Source of the DNA: JBFELU01 sp041572755
GTDB lineage: Bacteria; Actinomycetota; Acidimicrobiia; Spongiisociales; UBA11373
Direction: 5' to 3'
DNA length: 59,793 nucleotides
Assembly: GCA_041572755.1 (NCBI GenBank)
Contig: JBFFRY010000015.1
Location: forward strand, 1 to 59,793
The position numbers and the translations under genes are program-made. Every line of letters starts with the position of its first letter. Position 1 is the stretch's first letter. Below, in pieces: positions 18,350-27,572 of this stretch. Below the pieces are notes generated by a model. It did no database searches and was not told the DNA's origin. It saw only the letters and a list, made by a program, of their open reading frames with translations.

Positions 18350-19342
18350 TCAGGACCCGACGGCCGCTTCGACGCGATCGACGAGGTACTCGCCGAGCCG
18401 ACGGAATACCTTGGTGACTTCTCGTTCGGGCAGCTCGGCCACAGCTGCCTCCGCCCGGGCGATTCTCTCCCGGGTCTCAGTGAGGGCCCGGTCGACGTGG
18501 CCGCCGTCCCGGACCAGGGTCAGCACTCGCTCCACGGTCCCCGCCGGATACGGTCGGTCTACATCCAGGAGTGCTTTGACCTCGCTCCCTTCGGGTCCCG
18601 CCAGGGCCGAGAGGACGGGGAGCGTGAAGGTGCCCTCTCCGATGTCGGATCCGGCCGGCTTGCCCAAGAACTCCTCCGTGGCGATCACATCGAGGATGTC
18701 GTCGGTGAGTTGGAAGACCATGCCCACTTCATGGCCCCAGCGGGTGGCGGCCTCCACGGCGTCGGCGGCGGCTCCGGCCGCCATCGCCCCGAGGCGAGCC
18801 GAGGTGGCGATGAGGCTCGCCGTCTTCAGTTCGATCACCCGGTAGTAGCGATCCGGACCGTGGTCGAGATCGTCGACGAGTTGGAGTTCGAGGACCTGGC
18901 CCTCGCACAGCGCGGCATAGGTGCGGGCCAGCAGTTCGACGGCTTCCTGTCCGAGGGGTGCAGCAACCTCCGAGGCCCGGGCGAGGAGGAAGTCACCGGC
19001 CAGGATCGCCACGGTGTTCGACCAATTGGCGTTGACCGACGCCGTGCCCCGGCGGCTCTCCGCCTCGTCGATCACGTCGTCGTGGTACAGCGAACCGAGA
19101 TGGACGAGCTCTACGGCGACACCGGCCGCAACGGGCCCATCTCCGAGCCCATCCCCGAGCTCGGCGGCCACCTGGGCGAGGAGGGGCCGGTAGCGCTTGC
19201 CACCGGCTCCGAGGAGGTGCTGGGCGATCCCCGTGAGGAACGGATCCCCGGATGTGGTCGCCTCGTAGAGCCCTCGCTCGACCGCATCGAGACGTGTCCA
19301 CACTCGATCGATCGGCACGAGATCTCGGATGAGGGGCTGCTC
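18350..19342 (-). CDS. Polyprenyl diphosphate synthase
   Basis: 330 residues from TTG 19342. I chose this start because GGGAGC lies 6 bases upstream and the -10-like box at 19371-19376 would start the RNA after the longer in-frame ATG at 19420; the extra residues also look non-conserved. It is a trans-prenyl chain elongation enzyme: GGKRYRPLL, the first Asp-rich motif YHDDVIDEAESRRG, and the second LTDDILDV are all present. Residues just before the first Asp motif (ELVHLGSL) lack a large aromatic block, which suggests a medium or long product such as a menaquinone side chain or polyprenyl carrier. Chain length cannot be fixed from this alone. Confidence 0.9.
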   Translation of the reverse strand, partial: EQPLIRDLVPIDRVWTRLDAVERGLYEATTSGDPFLTGIAQHLLGAGGKRYRPLLAQVAAELGDGLGDGPVAAGVAVELVHLGSLYHDDVIDEAESRRGTASVNANWSNTVAILAGDFLLARASEVAAPLGQEAVELLARTYAALCEGQVLELQLVDDLDHGPDRYYRVIELKTASLIATSARLGAMAAGAAADAVEAATRWGHEVGMVFQLTDDILDVIATEEFLGKPAGSDIGEGTFTLPVLSALAGPEGSEVKALLDVDRPYPAGTVERVLTLVRDGGHVDRALTETRERIARAEAAVAELPEREVTKVFRRLGEYLVDRVEAAVGS

Positions 19343-19370
19343 CAAGGGGGCTCCCGAGAGGGTGCTCGGG

Positions 19371-19376
19371 ATGGTA
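19371..19376 (-). promoter_or_regulatory. Candidate -10 box of the prenyl synthase gene
   Basis: TACCAT on the minus strand, giving a leader of about 22 bases with GGGAGC before the TTG at 19342. Confidence 0.4.
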
Positions 19377-19497
19377 GTGGTCGGATTCCGCCAACCCGCA
19401 TACCGAGGTCCCTCAAGCATCGGCCGCTTCGATCCGACTGAGATTGGGACCGGTGAGGGGCGCCGAGGAGGCCCTCTGGCTTGCGACGGGCCACGGC

Positions 19498-19503
19498 TAT
19501 AGT
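19498..19503 (+). promoter_or_regulatory. Candidate -10 box of clpC
   Basis: TATAGT about 50 bases before the clpC start. I see no CIRCE element and no HspR-type inverted repeat near it. Confidence 0.45.
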
Positions 19504-19509
19504 CACAGG

Positions 19510-19529
19510 GGCGCCTCCGAGCAGGCGCC
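19510..19529 (+). promoter_or_regulatory. Hairpin in the clpC leader
   Basis: GGCGCCT and AGGCGCC pair as a 7-bp stem around loop CCGAGC. It lies in the predicted 5' leader between the -10 box and the ribosome site GGGAGACGAG. It could affect clpC translation or mRNA stability; no function is shown. Confidence 0.35.
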
Positions 19530-19554
19530 GTTGACATGTCGGGAGACGAGAACG

Positions 19555-22056
19555 TTGTTTGAGAGGTTCACCGATCGAGCCCGCCGGGTGGTGGTGTTGG
19601 CCCAGGAGGAAGCGCGCCTCCTCAATCACAACTACATCGGCACCGAGCACATCCTGCTCGGATTGATCCACGAGGGCGAGGGTGTCGCCGCTCGGGCCCT
19701 CGAGGGCATGGGCATCAGCCTCGAATCGGTTCGCAGCCAGGTCGTTGAGATCATTGGTCAGGGGGCCCAGGCGCCGAGCGGGCACATCCCGTTCACTCCC
19801 CGCGCCAAGAAGGTGCTCGAGCTCTCTTTGCGCGAGGCACTCCAGCTGGGCCACAACTACATCGGCACCGAGCACATCCTCCTCGGCCTCATCCGGGAGG
19901 GTGAGGGCGTCGCCGCCCAGGTGCTCCAGAAGCTGGGCGCCGAGCTCCACAAGGTCCGCCAAACCGTCATCCAGTTGCTGTCGGGGGCACAGGGCGAAGA
20001 GCCCGCTTCCTCCGAGGCGACCCCCGCCGGTGGACGCCGGGGGGGTGGCGAAGGAGCATCGGGTTCGACCGTCCTCGACCAGTTCGGCCGCAACCTCACC
20101 CAGTACGCCAGGGACCGCAAGCTCGATCCGGTCATCGGCCGGGTCCGCGAGATCGAGCGGGTGATGCAGATCCTGTCGCGGCGCACCAAGAACAACCCCG
20201 TCCTCGTCGGTGAGCCCGGGGTCGGCAAGACAGCCATCGTGGAGGGCCTGGCGCAGCGCATCGTGACCGGAGATGTCCCGGAGACCCTCAAGGGCAGGCA
20301 CCTCTACACCCTCGACCTCGGTGCCCTCGTCGCCGGGTCCCGGTACCGGGGCGATTTCGAAGAGCGACTCAAGAAGGTCCTGAAGGAGATTCGCACCCGC
20401 GGCGACATCATCCTGTTCATCGACGAGATCCACACGCTCGTCGGCGCCGGTGCTGCCGAGGGCGCCATCGATGCTGCCAGCATCCTCAAGCCCATGCTGG
20501 CCCGGGGCGAGCTGCAGACGATCGGAGCCACCACGCTCGAGGAGTACCGCAAGTACCTCGAGAAGGACTCGGCCTTGGAGCGTCGCTTCCAGCCGATCAC
20601 GGTGGATGAGCCCACCGTGGCCGAGACGATCTCGATCCTCACAGGGCTGCGGGAGAAGTACGAGGCCCACCACAGCGCTTCCTACACGGAGGACGCGTTG
20701 GTCAGCGCCGCCAATCTGGCCGACCGCTACATCGCCGATCGCCACCTCCCCGACAAGGCGATCGACCTGATCGATGAGGCGGGAAGCCGGATGCGCATCA
20801 AGCGCAAGCCGGCCACCCCCGAGCTCGAGGATCTCGAGACCCGGCTCGCCGACGTGCGGGCCTCCAAGGAGGAAGCGGTCCAGTCGCAGCAGTTCGAGCG
20901 GGCCGCCCAGCTCCGTGATCAGGAGCGAGAGCTGATCGCAGAGCGGGCCGGGCTCGAGGCCGAGGAAGAAGAAGAGGTCATCTCCTTCATCATCGACGAA
21001 GAGCAGATCGCCGAGGTGCTGGCTCAGTGGACCGGCATCCCGGTCCAGAGCCTCACCGAGGAGGAGACGGCCAAGCTGCTCAAGATGGAGGACGAGCTCC
21101 ACAAGCGAATCGTCGGCCAGGACGAAGCGATCATCGCGGTGAGCCGTGCCATCAGACGGACCCGGGCGGGTCTCAAGGATCCGAAGCGCCCCGCCGGGTC
21201 CTTCATCTTCCTGGGTCCCTCCGGTGTCGGGAAGACCGAGACCGCCAAGACCCTGGCGGAGTTCCTCTTTGGAGACGAAGACGCCCTGATCCAGCTCGAC
21301 ATGTCGGAGTACATGGAGAAGCACACGGTGAGCCGCCTCGTTGGGTCGCCCCCGGGCTACGTCGGCTACGACGAGGGTGGCCAACTGACGGAGGCGGTGC
21401 GGCGCAAGCCGTTCTCGGTGGTGCTGTTCGACGAGATCGAGAAGGCTCACCCCGACGTGTTCAACACGCTGCTGCAGATCCTCGAGGACGGCCGCCTCAC
21501 CGACGCCCAGGGCCGCACGGTCGACTTCAAGAACACCGTGATCATCATGACCTCCAACCTGGGTACCGCCGACCTGCGGCGCAAGGCGATCGGATTCACC
21601 GAGGAGACCGAGGAGGTCTCCTACCAGCAGATCAAGGAGAAGGTCACCGAGGCACTCAAGAAGTCGTTCCGGCCCGAGTTCCTCAACCGGATCGACGAGG
21701 TCATCGTCTTCCATGAGCTGACGATGGATGAGGTGAAGTCCATCGTCGATCTCATGCTGGTTCGGGTCCGCGATCAGTTGAAGTCGCAGGCGCTCGAACT
21801 GGCCATGACCGACGACGCCAAGGAGCTGCTGGCCACCAGGGGGTATGACCCACAGCTGGGGGCTCGTCCCCTGCGCAGAGCCATCCAGCGGTTGCTCGAG
21901 GATCCCCTCTCTGAGAAGGTGCTCTTCAACGAGTTCCCGGCGGGGTCCACCGTCTTTGTGGAAGTCGACCCCGAGGAGCAGGACACCCTCGCCTTCACTT
22001 CGCTGGAGACCCCGGATCAGCCGCCGGTGGAGATGGCCGAGTCACCCGAGAAGTGA
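19555..22056 (+). CDS. clpC: ATP-dependent Clp protease ATPase subunit ClpC
   Basis: 833 residues from TTG 19555, preceded by GGGAGACGAG; this gives the family-standard N-terminus LFERFTDRARRVVVLAQ. ClpC is a two-ring AAA+ unfoldase that feeds proteins to ClpP. Two Clp-N repeats (each with NYIGTEHILLGLI) cover about residues 1-140. The first ATPase has GEPGVGKT near residue 220 and FIDEIHTLVGAG. The middle domain with a UVR-like helix (SQQFERAAQLRDQE) is near 440-465. The second ATPase has GPSGVGKTE near 553 and a C-terminal D2-small domain (GARPLRRAIQRLLEDPLSEKV). No mcsA/mcsB or ctsR genes are next to it. Confidence 0.95.
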   Translation: MFERFTDRARRVVVLAQEEARLLNHNYIGTEHILLGLIHEGEGVAARALEGMGISLESVRSQVVEIIGQGAQAPSGHIPFTPRAKKVLELSLREALQLGHNYIGTEHILLGLIREGEGVAAQVLQKLGAELHKVRQTVIQLLSGAQGEEPASSEATPAGGRRGGGEGASGSTVLDQFGRNLTQYARDRKLDPVIGRVREIERVMQILSRRTKNNPVLVGEPGVGKTAIVEGLAQRIVTGDVPETLKGRHLYTLDLGALVAGSRYRGDFEERLKKVLKEIRTRGDIILFIDEIHTLVGAGAAEGAIDAASILKPMLARGELQTIGATTLEEYRKYLEKDSALERRFQPITVDEPTVAETISILTGLREKYEAHHSASYTEDALVSAANLADRYIADRHLPDKAIDLIDEAGSRMRIKRKPATPELEDLETRLADVRASKEEAVQSQQFERAAQLRDQERELIAERAGLEAEEEEEVISFIIDEEQIAEVLAQWTGIPVQSLTEEETAKLLKMEDELHKRIVGQDEAIIAVSRAIRRTRAGLKDPKRPAGSFIFLGPSGVGKTETAKTLAEFLFGDEDALIQLDMSEYMEKHTVSRLVGSPPGYVGYDEGGQLTEAVRRKPFSVVLFDEIEKAHPDVFNTLLQILEDGRLTDAQGRTVDFKNTVIIMTSNLGTADLRRKAIGFTEETEEVSYQQIKEKVTEALKKSFRPEFLNRIDEVIVFHELTMDEVKSIVDLMLVRVRDQLKSQALELAMTDDAKELLATRGYDPQLGARPLRRAIQRLLEDPLSEKVLFNEFPAGSTVFVEVDPEEQDTLAFTSLETPDQPPVEMAESPEK

Positions 22057-22102
22057 ACCCTTGAGAGGCGGGTTCGCCGGGCGAGCAACCTCCGGTTCTG
22101 TT

Positions 22103-22131
22103 TAAACTCTCCTGGTCGCGCTACGCGACCA
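22103..22131 (+). promoter_or_regulatory. Leader region of the first nucleoside importer: AT-rich box and 8-bp hairpin
   Basis: TAAACT (22103-22108), inside the palindrome GTTTAAAC, is a possible -10 box. It is followed by a perfect hairpin, TGGTCGCG-CTA-CGCGACCA (22113-22131), 12 bases before the binding-protein start. The hairpin could be a protein site, a weak terminator or a 5' stabiliser. No purine or preQ1 riboswitch consensus is visible. Confidence 0.35.
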
Positions 22132-22142
22132 AGTGGGATTCT

Positions 22143-23357
22143 ATGAAGAGGAGCCTTCCTTCTATGTTGAGAAAACGCAGTGCGCTCGTCGCGCTTCTTG
22201 CTGCCTTCGCGTTGATCATCGCCGCCTGCGGCGACGATGACGACGCAGATACCACCACGGCGGCGACCGAAGCTACGACGACGACGGAGGCGGCGACCAC
22301 TACGGCGGCGCCGACGACGACCGAGGCCGCAACCACGACGACGTTGCCGCCGCCCCCGCCCGGCAAAGAGGTCCTGGCTTGCCAGGTCTCGGACACCGGC
22401 GGCATCGACGACAAGTCGTTCAATGAGACCGCGTGGAAGGGCGCTCAAGACGCTGAGGCCCAGCTCGAAGGCGTGAGCATCGAGTTCCTGGAGTCTCAGG
22501 CGGCGACCGACTTCCGGCCCAACATCGACTCGTTCATCGCTCAGGGCTGTGACCTGATCACCACGGTCGGGTTCCTCCTGGCAGACGACACCGGTGCGGC
22601 GGCGAAGGACAACCCCGATCAGCTGTTTGCGATCATCGACTTCCCCGTCGGGCCTTTCGCTCCCTGGCTGATCGACGAGGCCGCCGGCACGTTCACCGAG
22701 AACGTCCGCGGCATCACGTTCGCCACCGAGGAGGCGGCGTTCCTGGCCGGCTACCTGGCGGCCGGGATGACGCAGACCGGTGTCATCGGGACCTTCGGTG
22801 GCATCAACATCCCGCCGGTGACCGTCTTCATGGACGGCTTCGTGTGGGGTGCCGACTACTACAACTCGGTCCACGGCACTGAGGTGCGGGTGGCCGGTTG
22901 GGATACTGAGGCACAGGACGGCCTGTTCACGGGGAACTTCGAGAGCCTCGAGGACGGCCGGGCGTTCGGCCAGAACCTCATCGATGAGGGTGCCGACATC
23001 ATCCTGCCGGTTGCCGGGCCCGTGGGACTCGGCACCGCCGCCGTGGCGGCCGAGACCGGAGGCGTGTGGATCGTCGGTGTGGATGCCGACTGGACCCTCA
23101 CCAACCCGGAAAATGCAGACATCACGCTGACCTCGATCCTCAAGAACATGGACGTGGCGGTGTTCAACACCATCCAGAACGTCCTGGTTCTCGACTCGGT
23201 CGGCAACGCCTTCGTTGGCACGCTCGCCAACGGCGGCGTGGGTCTCGCCGGCCTCGCTTCGGTGGTTCCCGCCGAGCTGGCGGACGAGCTTGCCCAACTC
23301 GAAGCGGACGTAGCGAGCGGCGCGCTCACCGTTCCGCCTACGGTCGAAGAGGGCTAA
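22143..23357 (+). CDS. BMP/Med-family nucleoside-binding lipoprotein
   Basis: 404 residues, or 397 if translation begins at the second ATG, which GAGGAG precedes. The signal sequence ends in a lipobox LIIAAC, so the protein should be a membrane-tethered binding protein. A flexible Thr/Ala/Glu linker of about 40 residues follows. The mature domain has the BMP-family pattern VSDTGGIDDKSFNETAWKGAQDA near its start, FATEEAAFLAGYLAAGM, GTFGGINIPPV and GVWIVGVDADW. Related proteins (PnrA, BmpA and others) bind purine and pyrimidine nucleosides for import. It is the first gene of an importer operon and is followed by a strong hairpin before the ATPase gene. Confidence 0.88.
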   Translation: MKRSLPSMLRKRSALVALLAAFALIIAACGDDDDADTTTAATEATTTTEAATTTAAPTTTEAATTTTLPPPPPGKEVLACQVSDTGGIDDKSFNETAWKGAQDAEAQLEGVSIEFLESQAATDFRPNIDSFIAQGCDLITTVGFLLADDTGAAAKDNPDQLFAIIDFPVGPFAPWLIDEAAGTFTENVRGITFATEEAAFLAGYLAAGMTQTGVIGTFGGINIPPVTVFMDGFVWGADYYNSVHGTEVRVAGWDTEAQDGLFTGNFESLEDGRAFGQNLIDEGADIILPVAGPVGLGTAAVAAETGGVWIVGVDADWTLTNPENADITLTSILKNMDVAVFNTIQNVLVLDSVGNAFVGTLANGGVGLAGLASVVPAELADELAQLEADVASGALTVPPTVEEG

Positions 23358-23377
23358 GGCCTCCTCGATTCGAGACT

Positions 23378-23409
23378 GTGGATCCCCCCGGTGTTCCGGG
23401 GGGATCCAC
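23378..23409 (+). terminator. Strong hairpin between binding-protein and ATPase genes, importer 1
   Basis: A perfect 14-bp stem, 23378-23391 pairing with 23396-23409 around loop TGTT, begins 21 bases after the lipoprotein stop. There is no long T-run after it, so it may be a partial terminator or a 3' mRNA-stabilising structure that keeps the binding protein in excess over the transporter. Confidence 0.65.
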
Positions 23410-23474
23410 TCTTGGCGGGGCCTCTTTCGGTTCGTCTAGGCTGCGGTGCGCTGGACCTCGGGAGGAGCAACGGG

Positions 23475-25001
23475 TTGGAACTGCAGCTGCGAGGCATCAC
23501 GAAGCAGTTCCCCGGTGTCCTCGCCAACGACCGTGTCGATCTGACGGTCCGCTCGGGAGAGATCCTCGGTCTCCTCGGGGAGAACGGCGCTGGCAAGACC
23601 ACCCTCATGAACATCCTCTACGGCCTGTACACGGCCGACGAGGGTGAGATCCTGATCGACGGCGAAACCCAGCATTTCCAGGGACCCGGGGACGCGATCG
23701 CCGCCGGCATCGGCATGGTCCACCAGCACTTCATGCTGGTCCCGGTGTTCACCGTGACTGAGAACGTGGTGCTCGGCGTCGAGCCGACGATGGGTCCGGC
23801 CCCCCTCCGGACGATCGGTGTCATGAACATCAAGGAAGCCCGCCGTGAGGTCCGGGAGATCTCGGCGCAGTACGGACTCGAGGTCGATCCCAGCGCCTAC
23901 ATCGAGGACATTCCGGTGGGCATCCAGCAGCGGGTCGAGATCATCAAGGTGCTGTTCCGCGAGGCCGAGTTCCTCATCTTCGACGAGCCCACTGCGGTGC
24001 TCACGCCGCAGGAGGTTCAGGAGTTCTTTGGGATCCTGCGGTCCCTCCGGGATGCCGGCAAGGCGATCGTCTTCATCACTCACAAGCTGAAGGAGATCTT
24101 GGAGATCTCCGACCGCACGGTCGTGCTGCGTCGGGGGAAGACGGTGGGTGAGTTGGCGACCGCGGAGGCTGATGAGGCCACCCTCGCCGAGCTGATGGTG
24201 GGTCGGCCCGTCGAGCTGATAGTGAGTAAGGACACCGCCCGTCCCGGGGAGACGGTGCTGAGGGTGGATGACCTCGTCGTGCTCGACGAACGCGACCACC
24301 CGACCGTCAACGGCGTGTCCTTCGAGGTTCGTTCCGGCGAGATCGTGGGGATCGCCGGGGTGCAGGGCAACGGTCAAACCGAGTTGGTGGAGGCGCTCAC
24401 CGGGCTTCGGCCCCCGCTGTCGGGAGCGGTCTCGGTGTCCGGAGAGGATGTGACCTCTGCGGGACCCCGTGAGATCTACAACCACAGTGTCGCCCACGTA
24501 CCCGAGGATCGGCAGCGGTCCGGGCTGGTGCTGTCGTTCACCGTGGCCGAGAACATGGTGCTCGACTCCTATCACGCTCCGCCGTTCTCGAGACGGGGTG
24601 TGATGGCGTGGGACGAGGTTCGCGACGCAGCTCGAGGGTTGGTGGATCAGTTCGATGTGCGGACCCCGAGTATCGAGGTGCCGCTCAGCAACCTCTCGGG
24701 GGGCAACCAGCAGAAGGTGATCGTGGCTCGGGAGTTCAGCCGCGATGTGGAGCTGGCGATCGCCTCCCAGCCGACCCGGGGGCTCGATGTGGGGTCCATC
24801 GAGTACATCCACGAACGGATCGTGGAACAGCGCGACGACGGAGCGGCCCTGTTGATCGTCTCGACCGAGCTCGACGAGATCATGGCGCTTTCCGACCGGA
24901 TCCTGGTCATGTACCGGGGCCGGATCGTCGCCGAGCTCGATCCCTCCCAGACCGATGCGGCCGAGATCGGTCTCTACATGGCGGGAGCGGGGGCCTCATG
25001 A
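23475..25001 (+). CDS. Nucleoside ABC importer, double ATPase subunit
   Basis: 508 residues from TTG 23475, which has GGAGGAG 7 bases upstream; an upstream in-frame ATG at 23391 falls in the hairpin. Two ATP-binding domains are fused as in ribose/nucleoside importers. The first has Walker A GENGAGKTTL, the degenerate signature VGIQQRVEI and Walker B FLIFDEPTAVL. The second has the weak Walker A GVQGNGQTEL, signature LSGGNQQKV and a degenerate Walker B LAIASQPTRGLD. The opening phrase ITKQFPGVLANDRVDL is typical of BmpC/NupO-like proteins. It overlaps the first permease gene by 4 bases (ATGA). Confidence 0.92.
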   Translation: MELQLRGITKQFPGVLANDRVDLTVRSGEILGLLGENGAGKTTLMNILYGLYTADEGEILIDGETQHFQGPGDAIAAGIGMVHQHFMLVPVFTVTENVVLGVEPTMGPAPLRTIGVMNIKEARREVREISAQYGLEVDPSAYIEDIPVGIQQRVEIIKVLFREAEFLIFDEPTAVLTPQEVQEFFGILRSLRDAGKAIVFITHKLKEILEISDRTVVLRRGKTVGELATAEADEATLAELMVGRPVELIVSKDTARPGETVLRVDDLVVLDERDHPTVNGVSFEVRSGEIVGIAGVQGNGQTELVEALTGLRPPLSGAVSVSGEDVTSAGPREIYNHSVAHVPEDRQRSGLVLSFTVAENMVLDSYHAPPFSRRGVMAWDEVRDAARGLVDQFDVRTPSIEVPLSNLSGGNQQKVIVAREFSRDVELAIASQPTRGLDVGSIEYIHERIVEQRDDGAALLIVSTELDEIMALSDRILVMYRGRIVAELDPSQTDAAEIGLYMAGAGAS

Positions 25002-26251
25002 GTGATCGGCCCGGCGGTGAGGAGACTCCGGTGACGGAGGGCGGCGACAGCGGGGAGCGGTCGACGGGCCGCCAGCTGTTCGACGACATCACCGGCAGCA
25101 ACGTCGACTGGCGGTCGGCGCTCCTCGTCCCCGCCCTGGCGATCCTGACGGCGCTCATCATCAGCGGCTTCATCATCATCATCACCGACATCGACCTGCT
25201 GCGCCTGTACCGGACCGACTTCGGTCAGGCGCTCGGCGATACCTGGGACTCGCTGCAAGGCGCATATGTGGCTTTGTGGCAGGGCTCCTTCGGCGGCCTG
25301 CGCGCCGTCTCGGAGACCCTCACCGCAGCCTCCCCGCTCATCCTGGCGGGGCTGGCGGTGGGGATCGGCTTCCGGGCCGGCCTCTTCAACATCGGGGCCG
25401 AGGGCCAGATGCTGATCGGCGGCATGACGGCCGTCATGGTGGGCTTCTCGTTCTCCTGGATGCCGATCTTCCTCCATCTCCCGCTGGCTCTCCTGGCGGG
25501 GATGGCGGGTGGCGCCGTCTGGGGCGGGTTCCCCGGCTGGCTGCGCGCCAAGACCGGGGCTCACGAGGTGATCACCACGATCATGCTCAACAACATCGCC
25601 ATCCGCCTCGTCGACTATCTGCTGCGGACCTCCTTCATCCAGGTGGATGGTCGCGACGACCCGGTTTCGAAGACCGTGGAACTCTCGGCCCGGCTGCCGC
25701 GGCTCCTCGGGTTCCTCTCCGACACCCGTCCCGCCTCGGACATTCGGGTCCACGCCGGGATCATCCTGGCGATCCTCGCCGCCTGGGGGATCTACTGGCT
25801 GCTCTTCAAGTCGACCCTCGGGTTCGAGTTCCGGGCGGTCGGCTACAACCCCGATGCCGCCCGCTACGCCGGTATGAACACCACCTGGCTCTACTTCGCG
25901 GTGATGGCGGTGGCCGGAGCCATGGCCGGTCTCGCCGGAGCGAACCAGATCACCGGGGTCCTGTACCGAGCGACACCAGGTTTCTCGGCGGGGATCGGCT
26001 TTGAGGCGATTTCCCTGGCGCTCCTGGGGAGATCGCACCCGGGAGGGATCGTGCTGGCCGGGATCCTGTTTGGGGCCCTGCGGGCCGGGGGGCAGGAGAT
26101 GCAGGTGGCCACCGACGTGCCCATCGATCTGATCCTGGTGGTCCAGGCCCTGGTGGTGGTGTTCATCGCCGCCCCGGCGCTGATTCGGGCCATCTATCGG
26201 GTGAGGACCGGGAAGGGCGCTGAGCAGCTCACGAAGGGATGGGCGACATGA
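24998..26251 (+). CDS. Nucleoside ABC importer permease 1
   Basis: 417 residues. A hydrophilic leader of about 37 residues precedes the first helix (LLVPALAILTALIISGFIIII). The core belongs to the branched-chain/ribose permease superfamily in its BmpB/NupP form: FRAGLFNIGAEGQMLIGG, the loop AHEVITTIMLNNIAIRLVDYLL, and FRAVGYNPDAARYAGM, which contacts the ATPase. About nine membrane segments are expected. The extension of more than 50 residues between the third and fourth core parts (FIQVDGRDDPVSKTVELSARLP) probably lies outside. It pairs with the second permease, overlapped by 4 bases. Confidence 0.9.
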   Translation: MSDRPGGEETPVTEGGDSGERSTGRQLFDDITGSNVDWRSALLVPALAILTALIISGFIIIITDIDLLRLYRTDFGQALGDTWDSLQGAYVALWQGSFGGLRAVSETLTAASPLILAGLAVGIGFRAGLFNIGAEGQMLIGGMTAVMVGFSFSWMPIFLHLPLALLAGMAGGAVWGGFPGWLRAKTGAHEVITTIMLNNIAIRLVDYLLRTSFIQVDGRDDPVSKTVELSARLPRLLGFLSDTRPASDIRVHAGIILAILAAWGIYWLLFKSTLGFEFRAVGYNPDAARYAGMNTTWLYFAVMAVAGAMAGLAGANQITGVLYRATPGFSAGIGFEAISLALLGRSHPGGIVLAGILFGALRAGGQEMQVATDVPIDLILVVQALVVVFIAAPALIRAIYRVRTGKGAEQLTKGWAT

Positions 26252-27570
26252 CGGCGGCCAGCGCCAGCGACGTGATCCTCACTCCCGCGGAGATCAGGCG
26301 GGCCCGGATTCTCGGGATCGCCTATCTGCTGATGGCGGCGTTCGTGTTGTGGGTGTTCGGCGTGGGCTCGATCGGCGAGGGGGACGCCACCTTCGGTCTT
26401 GCCCGGGCCCAGGATCCCGGGTTCCCGCTGGACTTCACTTTCAATGCGTCCCTGGTCGCGTTCGCCCTGGCCGGCGGGCTGGCGGTGCTCGGCGGCGTGC
26501 AGCTGGCGAGAGGGTTCGGGAAGTGGACCAATCTCCTGCTGGCGATCGGCTTCGTTCTGTTCGTCTTCTCGTTCCTTGCCTGGGCCACCGCCCAGTCGTC
26601 CCTCGGTTCGTTCAGCCTGGTGGGGATGCTCCAAGCCACGATCGTGCGCAGCATCCCGATCACGGTGGGGGCGCTGTCCGGGGTGCTGTGTGAGCGGGTC
26701 GCCGTCATCAACATCGCCATTGAGGGCATGCTGCTGGGCGGGGCCTTTGTGGCAGTTCTGGTGTCGGCCCTCCTCGGGGGGCCCGCCGGGCCCGACTCCT
26801 TCTTGATCCTCGGGGCACCCTGGCAGGGCTGGGTCGGCATCGGGGCGGCGGCGTTGACCGGTGCCGCGCTGTCGTGGGTGCTGGCGGTGCTGTCGATCCG
26901 CTATCGGGTCGACCAGATCATCGTCGGGGTGGTGATCAACATCTTCGTGCTGGGGCTCACGTCATTCCTGACGATTCGAGTGCTCGCCGAGAACGCCCAT
27001 CTCAACTCGGGGCCGATCTTCAGGCCGCTCGAGGTGCCGCTGCTCGGCAAGATCCCGGTCATCGGGCCGGTGTTCTTCAAGCACAACATCTTCGTGTACA
27101 TCACCTTCATCCTGGTGGCGGTGCTCACCTACGGACTGTTCCGCACCCGGTGGGGTCTGCGGGCCCGGGCGGTGGGGGAGCATCCCAAGGCGGCGGACAC
27201 CCTGGGCGTCAACGTGTACCGGATGCGCTACCTGAACGTGCTCATCGGCGGGCTGGTGGCCGGGTTCGGTGGGGCGTTCTTCACGCTGGGCTCGGTGGGT
27301 CGGTTCGATGAGAACATGACGAACGGCCGCGGCTTCATCGGTCTGGCCGCCATGATCTTCGGGCGCTGGCATCCGGTGGGGGCGATGGCGGCCGGGCTGG
27401 TGTTCGGGTTCGCCGACGCCTTGCAGCAGAAGCTGGGCATCCTGCAGACCCCCATCCCGTCCGAGTTCCTGGGGATGGCCCCGTTCCTCGCCACGATCCT
27501 GGTGGTGGCCGGTCTCGTGGGGAAGGCTCGACCGCCGGCCGCCGACGGCCAGCCGTACATCAAGGAGTAG
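26248..27570 (+). CDS. Nucleoside ABC importer permease 2
   Basis: 440 residues from the ATG at 26248 that overlaps the preceding stop (ATGA); an in-frame ATG three codons earlier is possible. The N-terminal 110 residues carry three extra hydrophobic segments not found in minimal BmpD/NupQ-type permeases. The conserved core then shows GVLCERVAVINIAIEGMLLGGAF, VDQIIVGVVINIFVLGLTSFL and LRARAVGEHPKAADTLGVNVYRMRY, the ATPase-coupling region. With permease 1 it forms the membrane channel of the first Bmp-type importer. Confidence 0.9.
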   Translation: MTAASASDVILTPAEIRRARILGIAYLLMAAFVLWVFGVGSIGEGDATFGLARAQDPGFPLDFTFNASLVAFALAGGLAVLGGVQLARGFGKWTNLLLAIGFVLFVFSFLAWATAQSSLGSFSLVGMLQATIVRSIPITVGALSGVLCERVAVINIAIEGMLLGGAFVAVLVSALLGGPAGPDSFLILGAPWQGWVGIGAAALTGAALSWVLAVLSIRYRVDQIIVGVVINIFVLGLTSFLTIRVLAENAHLNSGPIFRPLEVPLLGKIPVIGPVFFKHNIFVYITFILVAVLTYGLFRTRWGLRARAVGEHPKAADTLGVNVYRMRYLNVLIGGLVAGFGGAFFTLGSVGRFDENMTNGRGFIGLAAMIFGRWHPVGAMAAGLVFGFADALQQKLGILQTPIPSEFLGMAPFLATILVVAGLVGKARPPAADGQPYIKE

Positions 27571-27572
27571 AC

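Noticed and set aside
19111..21714. An 867-codon open frame antisense to clpC.
   Set aside because: Acidic and leucine-rich shadow of a conserved gene; no start signal and no recognisable domain.
22057..22142. Purine or preQ1 riboswitch in front of the first importer.
   Set aside because: The leader is under 90 bases, holds only an 8-bp hairpin and lacks the conserved riboswitch core sequences.
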